Assembly: GCA_027625915.1 (NCBI GenBank) | Contig: JANTQA010000060.1 | Coordinates: forward strand, 6,262,001 to 6,326,000 | Direction of reading: 5' to 3' | DNA length: 64,000 bases | DNA from: Anaeramoeba flamelloides | Taxonomy: Eukaryota; Metamonada; Anaeramoebidae | In this document: positions 48,424 through 59,320 of the stretch, in pieces | Numbering within the stretch: position 1 is the first letter of the stretch | How the letters are laid out: the number at the start of each line of letters is the position of its first letter | Made by a program: the position numbers and the translations under genes | Notes under the pieces: generated by a model | The model's database searches: none | What the model was told of the DNA's origin: nothing | The model's input: only the letters and a program-made list of their open reading frames with translations

Positions 48424-51184
48424 CAAAAAAGAGGAAAAATTAAATTAAGAACAGTTTTTTCGTTAATGAAACAAAAAAAATTAAACAAAAAAAAAAGCAA
48501 AAAAAATAAAAAGTTGTTATTTTTTTTTGTTAAATATTTTGGTTCTAAATACCGTTTTTTCATTTTGTTCTTATCTAAAGTCATTTAAAAGAACTTTTAT
48601 TAATATTATAAATATTTAAGTTTGAGTATTGTCAACAGGAGTTTTGAAATAAATCTGAAAAAAATATTGAGTGTTGTTATCTTCTCAAACCAATTCGATT
48701 TTTAAAAATCTCTTTTTTTAGACAAAAATAGTTCACAAATTTTCATAGACTCTTTCAAATGTGATTCATTAAAACAAACTGGTTTCGGTGTGGTGTTGTT
48801 GGTATTTGTTTACTTGTAAATAACTGATTTTTGGAAAAAATATTTTTTTGTTCAAGGATTTTAATAAGATTTTTGGAATTAAAAAAAAAATTTTGAAAAT
48901 GTAAACCAGGAACTATTACTTTTTATTGACTTTATCTCCCCCCAAAGGTAATTGAGTCCTTTTTATATTGGATTTCATGTCTTCTTGATAAACAAACCAC
49001 ATTTTCAATTTTAGTGAATATATTAATTAAATTTTCATAATAATGTGCGACCCTTTTTATTTTTATTGTTGGATTAAATTATAAGAAGAATAAATTTTGA
49101 AAATGTATTTATATTTTTATAAAATCTCATTTTTCCGAATTATTGATGTTTTTGAATGAAAAAATAAACTTGTAACTTTTATCTTATTTTAAAATTAAAA
49201 TTACAATTACAATAAATAAAGAATTGAGTCTTTGAAGATCCTAAAAAGATTGATAATTTGTATAATTCTGAAATATTTTATTTAATTTCTTATATTCGAA
49301 GATTGGTTGATAATTCTTTTTTCAAATATTTAGAGTATAAAGAAAAAATTTTCGTATTAAAATTATTTATTTGATAATATCTATTATTTATTTTTTAATA
49401 ATTAGAATAATTAATTTGAATTAATTCTATTTGTTTGATTAACTTGAACATATTCTGAGAAATAAAAATAAAGTCTTTTGGTATTTTTAATCTTTGATTT
49501 GTTAATGACTCATTGAACTAATTAAGATTGGATTATTAATTATTGATAAAAAAATAATCAAATAAAAAAGTGTTTCTTTAGATAATTAGTTTAATTTACA
49601 AGTTTTAAAATAGTATTTTGGGAGAATTTTTATTTTTAAATATTTGGTTATTTTTCTCGTTTTTTTTTTTTTTTTGTTCAATAAAAAGAAAAAAATTATT
49701 TGAACTGTTCTTTGAATCAAGAAATTATATTTTTTTGAAAGTTTAAAATGATTATTATAATTTTTTTGGAAATTAAGTAGTTTTTTGACACTATATTATT
49801 TAAAAATTTAATGAATTTGATATTTTTGAGCGTATTTTTGGTTTACTTCTTTCATTTAAAATAATATTTATTTCTTCTTTCAAAGAAAATTATTTTTTTG
49901 GAAATAATTTAGAATGATGGATTGGATTTTAAACTTTTCAAAAATGAGAATAATAAATAAACTTTTAAAAACAAAAAAAACCCTTTCAGAAAATAAAATA
50001 GAAAGTTAAATCTTATTTTTATTCAAGTATCAATTCATGTACTAGTCGGTGATTATTTTTTCAAAATATAATGTTTATATTGTTTTTTAATATTTTGATC
50101 AAATAAAAGGCCAAAAAAAAAATGTAATCGGTGTTTTTTTAAATATGATTTGAATTTATAAAATATTTTTCTTAGAGAGTATGAATTTTCATACTTTAAG
50201 TAATATTTTAGCTATTTGTAAACACAAAGAATATGAAGAATTAACAGTATTTAACTTTTTGAATTTTTTTTTACTCTTTTAAACAAAAAGATTCATTTTT
50301 AAAATTTTAATTCTAATATTTCCCTAATAAAAACAATATAATTAGTATTGCATTTGTAGATAATTTTTTTTTTCAAAAAAATAAATTATTTATTTAAAAG
50401 TTTTGGTTTTAATATATTATTCCACTCTTTGTAGAAACTATATTATTGTATTAAATATATTGTCATAAAAAAGTTCTTTTAAAGAAAATATATTTATAAA
50501 AAACACAAATGTTTTTTAAATATAATTTTATGAAAATCTTGTATATCACCAAATATAGTATGTACATTGAGAGTTACCTATAATTTTAGAATTTTCCTTA
50601 CAATTTGACAAATCGATGATTAATTTATCTTTTCATAATAATTTTGATTATCATCAATTGGTGTTTTTTATCTGTAATCAGAAATATTTCTTATAATCTT
50701 AAAAAATTATAAGAATAGGCAAAATTTCCATAATTTTAATAACAAGTTATAATAAATGATTTAAATATTTTTGTTTTAATTAATGTTTAAAAAAATTACT
50801 GAAAAAAAAACTATAAACGTTAAGAAAATAGGTGAAAATATTTAAGTTTGTGTTTAATTACTAAGTTTTTTTGAAACTTAAAAAATTAGATCATATTTTT
50901 TTTTAATTTTTCTTGACTATTTTCAAAATAATTGTTGAATTTCTGAAAATTCTTTTTTTTTTTGAGACAAGAAAATATAAATAAACTATATTTAGCCAAA
51001 ATATAAATTGTCCTGAAAGGGTTTTTGTATTCAATTTTTTATACATGTATATTAGCTGATGAGATTATTTAGATGTTGTTATCATTCTTTTTTGGTGTAT
51101 ATATTTCTTTGTGTATCTTATTTCTTCTTTAAAGTCCAATGATAAAAATTAATTGATATTTCAAAATTGTTTAAATAAATAGTA

Positions 51185-51381
51185 AAGTCAGTTTCACTTT
51201 TAAAGAACAAACTTTCAACGAAATTTAAGGCACAATAAAAATCTCAAATTAAGGCACAAAATTCAGATTCTAGTAAAATAAATTGTAAAAAAAATAATTA
51301 CAAATTTTGTGCCTTAATTTGAGATTTATTTTAAGCCTTAAATTTCGTTAAAAGTTTGTTCCTTAAAAGTGAAACTGACTT
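51185..51381 (+). mobile_element. MITE, 195-bp hairpin family, well-preserved copy
   Basis: It starts AAGTCAGTTTCACTTTTAAA after TA (51183-51184) and ends TTAAAAGTGAAACTGACTT before TA (51382-51383). The arms (CAACGAAATTTAAGGCACAA; AAATTAAGGCACAAAATTC) are almost perfectly inverse, so RNA from it would form a near-continuous hairpin. It is very similar to 61157-61351. Confidence 0.9.
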
Positions 51382-51923
51382 TAGTTTAATACATCAATGG
51401 TTAAGAGCAATGTTTACTAACCGATTAGTATTTCTTTTTAAAGTTTTTTATCCTCACAAATTGTAAATATATATTTATACTGGTTAAAGTATTACAATCT
51501 AGATGAAATCTTTCAAAATACAAATTAAATTATTTTTTAATTATTATTGAAATCTGATGCATATTTATGAAATAATTTTACTTTTACAAATTAAATGTAA
51601 ATGAATTATTCAAAAAAGGAGGGTTTAAAATTAAAAAAAAACTCTTTGGAATTAATATTAACTCTTTTTAAGTCGAAGATGGACGGTTTGAATAATTAAA
51701 TGATTTATTTGCTGAGCTTTCTTTTATATCCTTTTCAAAATGAATTACCATTTTTAGATAAAGTACATTTTTTATATTTCTTGAAAGTTCTTACTTTGCT
51801 TTTTTTACTTTTTGTCGTTTTTATTTTTTCGTTAAGAAGATCAAGTCAAAGAATGCTTAAGCAACGGTGCAAGAATAAAGTAAAGTGTCGATATGAAAAT
51901 TCTTTTAGAATTAATCAATTTTA

Positions 51924-52454
51924 AACCCCGTTCCAAAAAATTTGGACACACCCAAAATCAAAAATAGGCAAAAAAAAAACCCAATTTATTGTATTTTCCC
52001 AAACTTAATATAAAACTACATTTAAGTAACAGGGTATTAATGTTTTTATAAGTAATCATTTTCAGCCAAATAAAAGAAAAAAATTTAAAACTCAAAAATA
52101 AAAACAGGTGTGTCCAAAATAATGAAACGAGCAGAACAAAAAATGTATTACTAAATTTGTTGAAATTTCACTAACAATTGTGGATCGATCAAATGATAAG
52201 ATACCATCTACCAATTGTATTTGATTTTCCAATTTAACAAACTCAACACTAACCTTCTATCAACCATTGAAAAAAAAATTCGAGATCTAACGAAACAGAT
52301 TACGTAACTGCAAAAAAAGGAAATGAAAACAAAACAAAAAAGACAAAAAATGAAATTGTTTGTAAAATCAAAATTCTTTCCAATTTGAATTTAAAGTACA
52401 GTAATGATGTTAGTTCCACTGTTTAAACTGTGTCCAAATTTTTGGAATCTAGTT
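51924..52454 (+). mobile_element. MITE, 531-bp TA-target family, best copy
   Basis: The left end contains GTTCCAAAAAATTTGGACAC and the right end is inverse (TGTGTCCAAATTTTTGGAAT). AAAC stands at the outer edge of both, and TA outside both (51922-51923 and 52455-52456). An extra internal GGTGTGTCCAAAATAATGAA near 52107 repeats the terminal motif. Other copies are 903-1618 and 26171-26704. TIR and TA preference suggest Tc1/mariner ancestry; no transposase is present. Confidence 0.88.
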
Positions 52455-53696
52455 TAGTATAAAAAAATCTTATTAAAATTGAAAGATTTTTTTTAATACT
52501 AAAATGTACTCTTTTTTAAAATATATTATATTTTTTTAGTAATTTGTTTTTTGACCTGGTGTATGTATTATTTAACTATATACAAACATTATATTATTTT
52601 GGGTCTTTTTTTTTTTTTTTTGAAATTTCAAATTTTAAATATTTCAAATATAAAACTTTGAAAGGCCACCTATTAGTTTTTATTCATAATTCATATTTCT
52701 AAAAAAATTTGAAATTATATCCATAATTTTATATTTGAAAGGTCGCTTTTGAAAAAAAAATAATTATGTTCAGGTTTTTAAGTACAAATATTATTATTTA
52801 AATTTCAAACAATAAAATTTATAGAGATATAGGTGATTTAATAAATCAAAATTTGATAAAATTTTGTACCTAAATTTATTATTAAAATTCAAATCTAAGA
52901 ATAAAAGAATTGTTCATTCTTTGAAGTTTTAAAAAAGGGTATATTTTGGGATTTTTAGAAAATGAAAAAAAAATGCAAAAGAATTTTTGAATTATAAAAA
53001 ATTTTATTTTAAAAAATCATTTGGTCTTACTTTCAAGAATTATTATAACAATTCATTTCATTTTTGGAAAATAACTGTTGATTCAGAATTTTTTGTAAAC
53101 AATTATCTAATTCCAAAATATCTTCAAGGCAATTTTCTTTAGAAAAATAAAATATCCTATTAAAATAATAAAACTTAAATGTGTGATTTTTTTCAATTAT
53201 TTGAATTTTTCTATAATTAATGCTATCTTTATTAATTATTTTAAAAAATATTGGAGTATGTTCTAGGAAATGATTTCTTTTTAATCAAGAGAATTGGCTT
53301 AAAAAAATCTATTGATATTTATCTAAATAAAAACTTTTGATGATATAATAGTGGTTGAAATACCCTAAAAGAGTGTTAAAAAATTATGATAATGGAAGTT
53401 ATAAAATCAAATGAGTTCTCTTTTTCATAAAAAATGGACAAATAATAGATCTCATTGAAAATAATTTCTTATCTTTCTTCCCTCGATAAGTATTATTTTA
53501 CAATTCTCATTTACACAATTTGAAAGTACATATGATCATCACTCGCATCTTTTAAAAATTTTGCCATGTTATTGTGAAAAACTGATCCTTTAGCAATTTT
53601 AATTTTCCAGAGAAATTGAGAAATGAGGAATAAAACGTTTCATTAATATCATCAAAAGTTTATTTAAACATTTTTATTTTTTTTTTGAAAAATTAT

Positions 53697-54025
53697 CATT
53701 TCTTAAGGTACTAGTCTCTATTATTATTTTTTTTTGGTCAATTTCTAAAAAAGGATCTCTTATCTAGAAATAAGTTTAATATTGAAAATAAACAGGGGTT
53801 TTCAAATCTAAGTAATTGACAAAAAATTTTCTCAATCTATATTAAATTTAGGTAAAAAAATTTAATAGAGATTATTCCCTAAAGGTATTTCTTTTATGAA
53901 TATCTACTCTAATCTGAAGCTTATTATCTCTCTTGATTCTAATCAATCTTGTATTAGTTGATTCTTAAAAAAATGGACTTTTACATTTTTGGCTGAGGCA
54001 ACTTTGAGTGAAATAGAGGTTAATT
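53697..54025. repeat. Dispersed repeat, copy 2, split by a TTAA element
   Basis: TTTCTTAA, then GGTATTTCTTTTATGAAT, TTATTATCTCTCTT, TTAGTTGATTCTT and CAACTTTGAGTGAAATAGAG, parallels 2300-2465. The piggyBac-like element at 53707-53879 interrupts it exactly at its TTAA. Confidence 0.55.
53707..53879 (+). mobile_element. piggyBac-like MITE (TTAA target), copy 2, nested
   Basis: The left border is TTAA then GGTACTAGTCTCTATT. The right end, read inward, is GGGAATAATCTCTATT after TTTA (a one-base change from TTAA). The inside matches 5509-5677 (CTATTAAATTTAGGTAAAAA, TTTAATAGAG hairpin). It interrupts the repeat seen whole at 2300-2465. Confidence 0.75.
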
Positions 54026-54044
54026 TAATAACAAGAATTCCCAA

Positions 54045-54560
54045 AATGATTCCATTTTTGGAATTTTTAGAATCTCAAAAATTAAAATTTGGAATAATAA
54101 TATTAAAATGATTCCAATGGAATCAATTTTTTTCAAACATTTTTCACTTGTTAAAGTCCCTTTGAAGTAAAATACTTCTGAAAAAATTAAAAATTATTTT
54201 ATTCTGATTACTTGGAATCAAAAAAAGAATTTTTATTTGGTACCAAAACTCTATTATAAAAAAAAGAATCTTTTGATTCCATTTCAAAGAAAAATACTTT
54301 TTTTCTCAGGAAGAAACTTAAAAACTTCAGGATTGATGAAAAGATGATGAAAACTAAAATCCCAAGAAGAAAAACCTTAAATATTAATTTTTTTTGAGAA
54401 ATATAAAATTCTTTTTGAAAATAAAAAAAAAAATTATTAATTATTAAATTTTGAGAAGTGTGATTCCTTGTAAAAACGAATGTAAACAAGAAATGAGTTG
54501 AGACTTATCATTGAAAGAAAAAAGAATCATTTGATTCCATGGAATCAAAAAAAGAATTAT
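54045..54560. repeat. Cluster of GATTCC/GGAATC motifs
   Basis: About eight occurrences of GATTCC or its inverse lie in 500 bp, several as the palindrome TTGATTCCATGGAATCAA (54529) or ATGATTCCAATGGAATCAAT (54108). Probably a decayed element or short satellite; no ends or coding content are recognised. Confidence 0.4.
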
Positions 54561-54811
54561 TTTGGGTTTTTTTCAAAAAAGAATCAAAATGTGAACCCTG
54601 TTAAGAACAAAGCCAATAAAAAAAAAAAAAAACAATTAAATTTTTAGCTTGAAAGAAAATCAAAAAAAAATTTAGTTAAATAAAGACAACAAATAGAATC
54701 TCTCAGTCAAAAAAAAAAAAAAAAAATTTATTTTTTTCTGTGACAAAAAATGATGAAAATTTCTAATGACACGAAAATTAAATCAGCGAAAAATAAGTGA
54801 TTATTTTTTTA

Positions 54812-56956
54812 TTAATAATAATTTTTTCCTCTCTTTTTAAATTCTTTTAATTGGTCTAATTTCTTATCTAAAAAATCAAGTATTGTAATATCAAATTCTT
54901 GACCTTGTAGGGCAACATTAAGTTCATTTTTGCCCTTACTATCGAATGTTTTAAAAAATTTTCTAGCCGACAAAAACGATTTATAGGCTTCGTCTTTTCT
55001 ATTTAATTTTAATAAAGATTTGCCTAACAAAATTAAAGCAATTGTTTGTGAAATTGTATCTTGTGTAGCACAGGCTAAATCTATAACTTGGTTCAAGCAA
55101 GAGCATGCCTTTTGAAATTGATTTTGTGATAAAAACACTGATGATAGTAAATTTAATGTTTCGATTCTTGTATTATGGTCATCTGGCCTAAATTGTTTCA
55201 AAAGCTCTAAATTCTGGGTAATCAGTTCTTCGGATTTGGCCCAATTTTTCGAACGGACTGCGATTTCCTGTAATTGGTTTAAGATCCCAATTTTGGTTTT
55301 AGCGGTGTGTTCGTTTTTCGACTCATCGTTGTCACATACACAGGTGTGATCCACGGGTGCGATTTCGACTAATTCAATTGCCTGATCGCCAATGGACAAT
55401 GCCTCGGCGTATTGCGATGTCTCGGCGTGCGCTGTAATCAAAGACATATAGCAATTATATTGCAGGGTGTCTAATCTCGAAATTGAATGTTCGAGCTGCT
55501 GCGCCTGCTTGTTTTGCTCTTTGGTGAAATTTGGATATTCCTGGAGAAGGGTTTTGGAGAGTATCCTCTCCTTCGCTTTAATTTTACGGCCCAATAATCT
55601 TGCCCATTTGGCGTTGATGTCTCTTCTCGATTGCTTGATAATTTTTAAACTTTTGTCAAGGTGTGATTTTGCTTCTGTATATTTCTTTACTTCGATCAAG
55701 CATTTGGCCAAATTTAAATTATTCAAATCCTTGGAGCAATATACCTTCAATTTTTCAGACAACTGCAAGACGTTTTGGAATTTTTCAATCGCCTCGCCCC
55801 AGAGCTTATAAGAGAATAGGATGTTTGCCAGAATCTCTGTTGTTCTGATCAGTTGCGTATTGTTTTTAATTTCCCTGGAGAGTTCAATAGCCTTTTCTAA
55901 TTCAACCCTCGACTCGTTCAAATCGCTAACGATTGCGTGCAATTCGCCAAGCGCTGTTTTAATAATAATTAGATCCTGCTGAGACTCGTTTTCCTGCGCA
56001 ATGGTCTCTGCTTGATGATAAAACTCAATCGACAGGCTAACCTTGGTCATCGCCTTTGTTAAATACCCCAAGTTCATGAGTGTGCTCAAGAGATCCGTGA
56101 TCTTGCCGGCCTTTTCGAGGCACTTTACCAGCCTTTTGCCTTTTTCAATGGCCTCATTTAGTTTCCCCACCTTTAAATAGAGTTTATACAGGTCTTGTAA
56201 TAAATCGATTTCTTCTTCGGTTGGGTTTTCCTTTGAATAATTTTTTTTGCTTTGTTGCGGTTGATTTTGAGAAAGGGGCATTTTTTGATCGAATAGCTTT
56301 AAGGCACTCTCTAATTGTTGCGTTGACTTTTCGTATTCGCCAACAGACTTGTACAGTGCACCCAATTTTCTCATCATAAATCTTTTCAATTCTTCATCCT
56401 TTTGTTGTTCAACTAAGAGTAAATTAAAGCGCGACAATTCCTTTTGTAACAACTCACGTTTCCCGAGTCTTGCATAAGAAAAGATCAGCACAGACAGAGA
56501 GTCGGAAAGAGACTCGTCGTGCGTGATCTTGGTGGACAAATCAGCCCATTCCCTGGCATACTTTGCTGCCAAATTAAAATCCTTAACGATCGCGTAATAG
56601 GTGATGCTTAATTTGTTGAGGGTCTCAATTTCCTGCCCTACGTTGCAGCTCTCTCGTGCCTTCATTAGCGCTAATTCAAAGACCTTGCAAGCATTTTTTC
56701 GATCGCCCTTTTGCAATAACTGTTCGCCTTGCTCGTCCAAGTCCTTCCAGCTTGGATCCTCCTTGCCTTTGTTAGTTGAAGCGGTGATGAAATTTCGAAA
56801 GGGTACAGATGGTACTCTTGCGGTGAAATTAGGCACGCTATTCTGAGAAACGTAGATTTTCTTCTTATGAACGTTAATCAAATTCTGTGGGTTGACAATT
56901 TTGATTTGAAAGAAATTGTTGGAAAAGGTTGAAATTTTGTTTGTGAAAGATAACAT
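54812..56956 (-). CDS. TPR-repeat protein with presequence-like N-terminus
   Basis: A single-exon frame of 714 aa. I use ATG at 56956 because the upstream in-frame extension has no ATG. The first 60 residues (MLSFTNKISTFSNNFFQIKI ... FTARVPSVPFRNFITA) lack acidic residues and contain Lys/Arg, Ser, Thr and Phe, as in mitochondrial-type targeting peptides. The rest is a run of helical hairpins typical of TPRs: GEQLLQKGDRKNACKVFELA, LGALYKSVGEYEKSTQQLES, LYLKVGKLNEAIEKGKRLV, WGEAIEKFQNVLQLSEKL, NAKWARLL, LLGKSLLKLNRKDEAYKSFL. Such proteins are protein-interaction scaffolds; no enzyme motif is seen. The first two thirds of the gene are strikingly richer in G+C than the last third and the flanks. 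It could be imported into a mitochondrion-related organelle, or the N-terminus may be fortuitous. Confidence 0.85.
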   Translation of the reverse strand: MLSFTNKISTFSNNFFQIKIVNPQNLINVHKKKIYVSQNSVPNFTARVPSVPFRNFITASTNKGKEDPSWKDLDEQGEQLLQKGDRKNACKVFELALMKARESCNVGQEIETLNKLSITYYAIVKDFNLAAKYAREWADLSTKITHDESLSDSLSVLIFSYARLGKRELLQKELSRFNLLLVEQQKDEELKRFMMRKLGALYKSVGEYEKSTQQLESALKLFDQKMPLSQNQPQQSKKNYSKENPTEEEIDLLQDLYKLYLKVGKLNEAIEKGKRLVKCLEKAGKITDLLSTLMNLGYLTKAMTKVSLSIEFYHQAETIAQENESQQDLIIIKTALGELHAIVSDLNESRVELEKAIELSREIKNNTQLIRTTEILANILFSYKLWGEAIEKFQNVLQLSEKLKVYCSKDLNNLNLAKCLIEVKKYTEAKSHLDKSLKIIKQSRRDINAKWARLLGRKIKAKERILSKTLLQEYPNFTKEQNKQAQQLEHSISRLDTLQYNCYMSLITAHAETSQYAEALSIGDQAIELVEIAPVDHTCVCDNDESKNEHTAKTKIGILNQLQEIAVRSKNWAKSEELITQNLELLKQFRPDDHNTRIETLNLLSSVFLSQNQFQKACSCLNQVIDLACATQDTISQTIALILLGKSLLKLNRKDEAYKSFLSARKFFKTFDSKGKNELNVALQGQEFDITILDFLDKKLDQLKEFKKRGKNYY

Positions 56957-58328
56957 GAAAAAGTAAGTCAAGTTATTTGAGAAAAAATGTTTGCAATCTT
57001 CTTGATGTTAACAGACGTAATTCTGTTATGGGATTGAGTTTATGCTTTTTTCGTTGTCGTTTAACAAAAATTAGGACAGTTTTAATAAGATTTTTCAGTT
57101 GATTGGAGAGTAAAGTGAAATTGATCCCAAAAGAGAGGTTTGATAAAATCAAACAGCATACGAGCAATGATGAAGTGTCTTTGTGTTGGAAATTATTTTC
57201 TCTAAAACGGTTTTATAAGCGAGTCATTTTTTATGGAATTAATACTGTGTACCTTTATTTGATAGAGAAAAAACTCAAGTGAACAGTATTTTTCGTTGTT
57301 TGTAACTTTCCACAGTTCGGTTATTGATCGAAGGAATGAAAAAAGTTTTTGAAAATACTTTGTATCAATTTATTTTATGAATTTCAAAGTAAGACAAGCT
57401 GTGAAATTTTTGTCTTGAAAGATAGGTTGCTTTTTTGCCTTTCTATTCTTTTCTCAACAATTTTAAGTTCTTTTGAATTTGTGTTTTTGTTGATTATTCC
57501 TAATTCTTCAAAGCTTTTTTTTCATTCTTTATATTTGGCCACTCAATCTAAGAATATTTGTCAAATTTAAGACATCAAGAGACTATGGGAATTTGCAAGA
57601 TTTCTTCAGAGCGAGTTCTGTTGAAACAATCTCAAAATTGTATCTTTATTAAAATTTGGTCTTGCGATAATCAAGTGAAGAAATTTCCATTTATTTTTTT
57701 TTTTACCATTGGGTTTTGACAAAGAATTAGATTGTGAACTGAACTATAGAGAGTGAATTTGAAGCGATCTTTTTGGTTGTTTGAGTGAATGAAGAATCCT
57801 AAATGAAGTAAAAGAATTTAGAACAGATAATTAGTGAAAATTTATATTACTTTAACAGATTCGATATCTATTGACTGTACTTTTTCTGATTGATAAAAAA
57901 TCACTGCCCTGCCCCATTGGATATTAAAATCATCAATATGTGACTTATTTTCGATGTTTTGATCTCAAAAATTCTGTTTTTTTGTCAAAAAAATTGAACA
58001 ATTCATCTATTATTTTTTAAATACTGGACGATTTTAAAAATCAAAATTTTTGCAGTTTTTGAAAATTTGAGATAGAGTAGACATTAAAAATAGTCCATAA
58101 AAAAATGTTTGCAGTTTTTTCAAGTCTGAAAAATTGTTCAAATTTTTTGTTATTTTGCTATTTAGTGTTTCCAAAAATTATGAATATTTTTTCAAATTTT
58201 TGAAAATATTTCAGATCAAAAACAATCAATAAAAAAATAACTACAAGTATAAAGATCATTCTTTCAGTGACAAATGTAGATAAACATCTAATCTATATAA
58301 TCTAATAAAAGAAACCAAAAAAAAAGGA
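56957..58328. other. Intergenic region between TPR gene and tRNA-Asp
   Basis: 5' flank of the TPR gene. G+C is somewhat higher than other intergenic DNA up to about 57800. The frames at 56973-57167 (minus) and 57349-57570 (plus) have no ATG start and no recognisable content. From 57.9 to 58.3 kb I see only A+T-rich DNA. Confidence 0.6.
58317..58325 (-). terminator. RNA polymerase III T-tract terminator of tRNA-Asp
   Basis: On the minus strand nine T residues begin three bases after the discriminator base of the tRNA, the usual Pol III stop. Confidence 0.85.
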
Positions 58329-58399
58329 CTTCCGATCGGGGAATTGAACCCCGGCCACCTGAGTGACAGTCAGGCATTCTACCTCTATACTAATCGGAA
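58329..58399 (-). tRNA. tRNA-Asp (anticodon GTC)
   Basis: The minus strand gives a complete cloverleaf. Acceptor arms TTCCGAT/ATCGGAA pair in all seven positions, with discriminator G. The D region is TAGTATAGAGGTAGAAT (A box). The anticodon stem and loop CTGACTGTCACTCAG has GTC, and the T arm is CCGGGGTTCAATTCCCCG (B box). CCA is not encoded and there is no intron, as expected of a nuclear gene. It is the only RNA gene found. Confidence 0.97.
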
Positions 58400-59320
58400 G
58401 AACTTGTTCTATATGTAAAACGTCTATTGATTAGTTTAAACGAGACTAATTGTAAAATTTTAACAAATCTCTCTTTATTCAAAGATTTAACTTCTATTGA
58501 AAATCAAATACAATTCACAAAACTCAAAAACAGACACTATCTACCATATCATAAAAACAATACTCATGTTATTAAATAACGAATAATAAACAAATAGAAC
58601 TAATCAAAAAATTTTCATAACATTGAAATAACAAAAAAATATTAAACAAAATATATTGAAAATCTACTATTAAACAATCATATTAGATTTAATAATTATT
58701 CAATAATTTAACTCAAAAAAAACAAAATTAAAAAGATAAAAATCTAATAACATACCAGGGTTACGCTCATTGCCCAATAGTATATTCCCCGAGGAAATTA
58801 CATTATAAAATTGTCTATCTACTGAATAAACCAATTCAAAAAACATCTCAAAACAATTTTCGATATATAAAAAATATAAAAAATACAAAAAAAACAGTAC
58901 ATCCGAACAGCCAACCAAAGAATAACATTAACAAAAAAAAAGATAATAAGACAATACCTCTAGTTCAAAAACAAGATAATCATAAAAAAAAATTTAAAAG
59001 GATCTTCTATAAAAAGACACCTAAAAATCAAACCTTTATCAATAACAAAACCAAAAACTTTAAAAAAAATAATCTTTTCACATTAAATATTATCAGATAC
59101 TTTCAATCCTGGAATTTTAAATCTTTATTCTTATTTTTTTGGATTATTTAGATATAAATATTATGGAAATAAATATGTAACAAAAAAAATATTAAAAAAA
59201 AAGATTCATAATTTTAAAATACAAAAATTAGGTATCGTTACTATCCAAGCCAATTGTTGTTTACCCCCATTCAAATTAAGAAGGTAAACAAGAAAACAAA
59301 TCTTTTAAAATATCCTTTCA

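Larger units (their letters stand above)
48424..54811. other. Long intergenic region, 6.4 kb
   Basis: It lies upstream of the ChAPs-like gene and downstream of the TPR gene. No gene is supported. It holds a young 195-bp-family hairpin (51185-51381), the best 531-bp-family element (51924-52454), a repeat copy split by a TTAA element (53697-54025) and a cluster of GATTCC/GGAATC motifs (54045-54560). Sequence 48.5-51.1 kb shows nothing beyond A+T-rich DNA. A 74-codon ATG frame at 51700-51924 ends exactly at the border of the 531-bp element. Confidence 0.6.

Noticed and set aside
51700-51924. 74-codon ATG frame, hydrophobic then basic, ending at the border of the 531-bp MITE
   Set aside because: Short, Phe/Leu-rich, no homology I recognise, and the stop is created at the element's border. 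It could be a truncated gene but is not supported.
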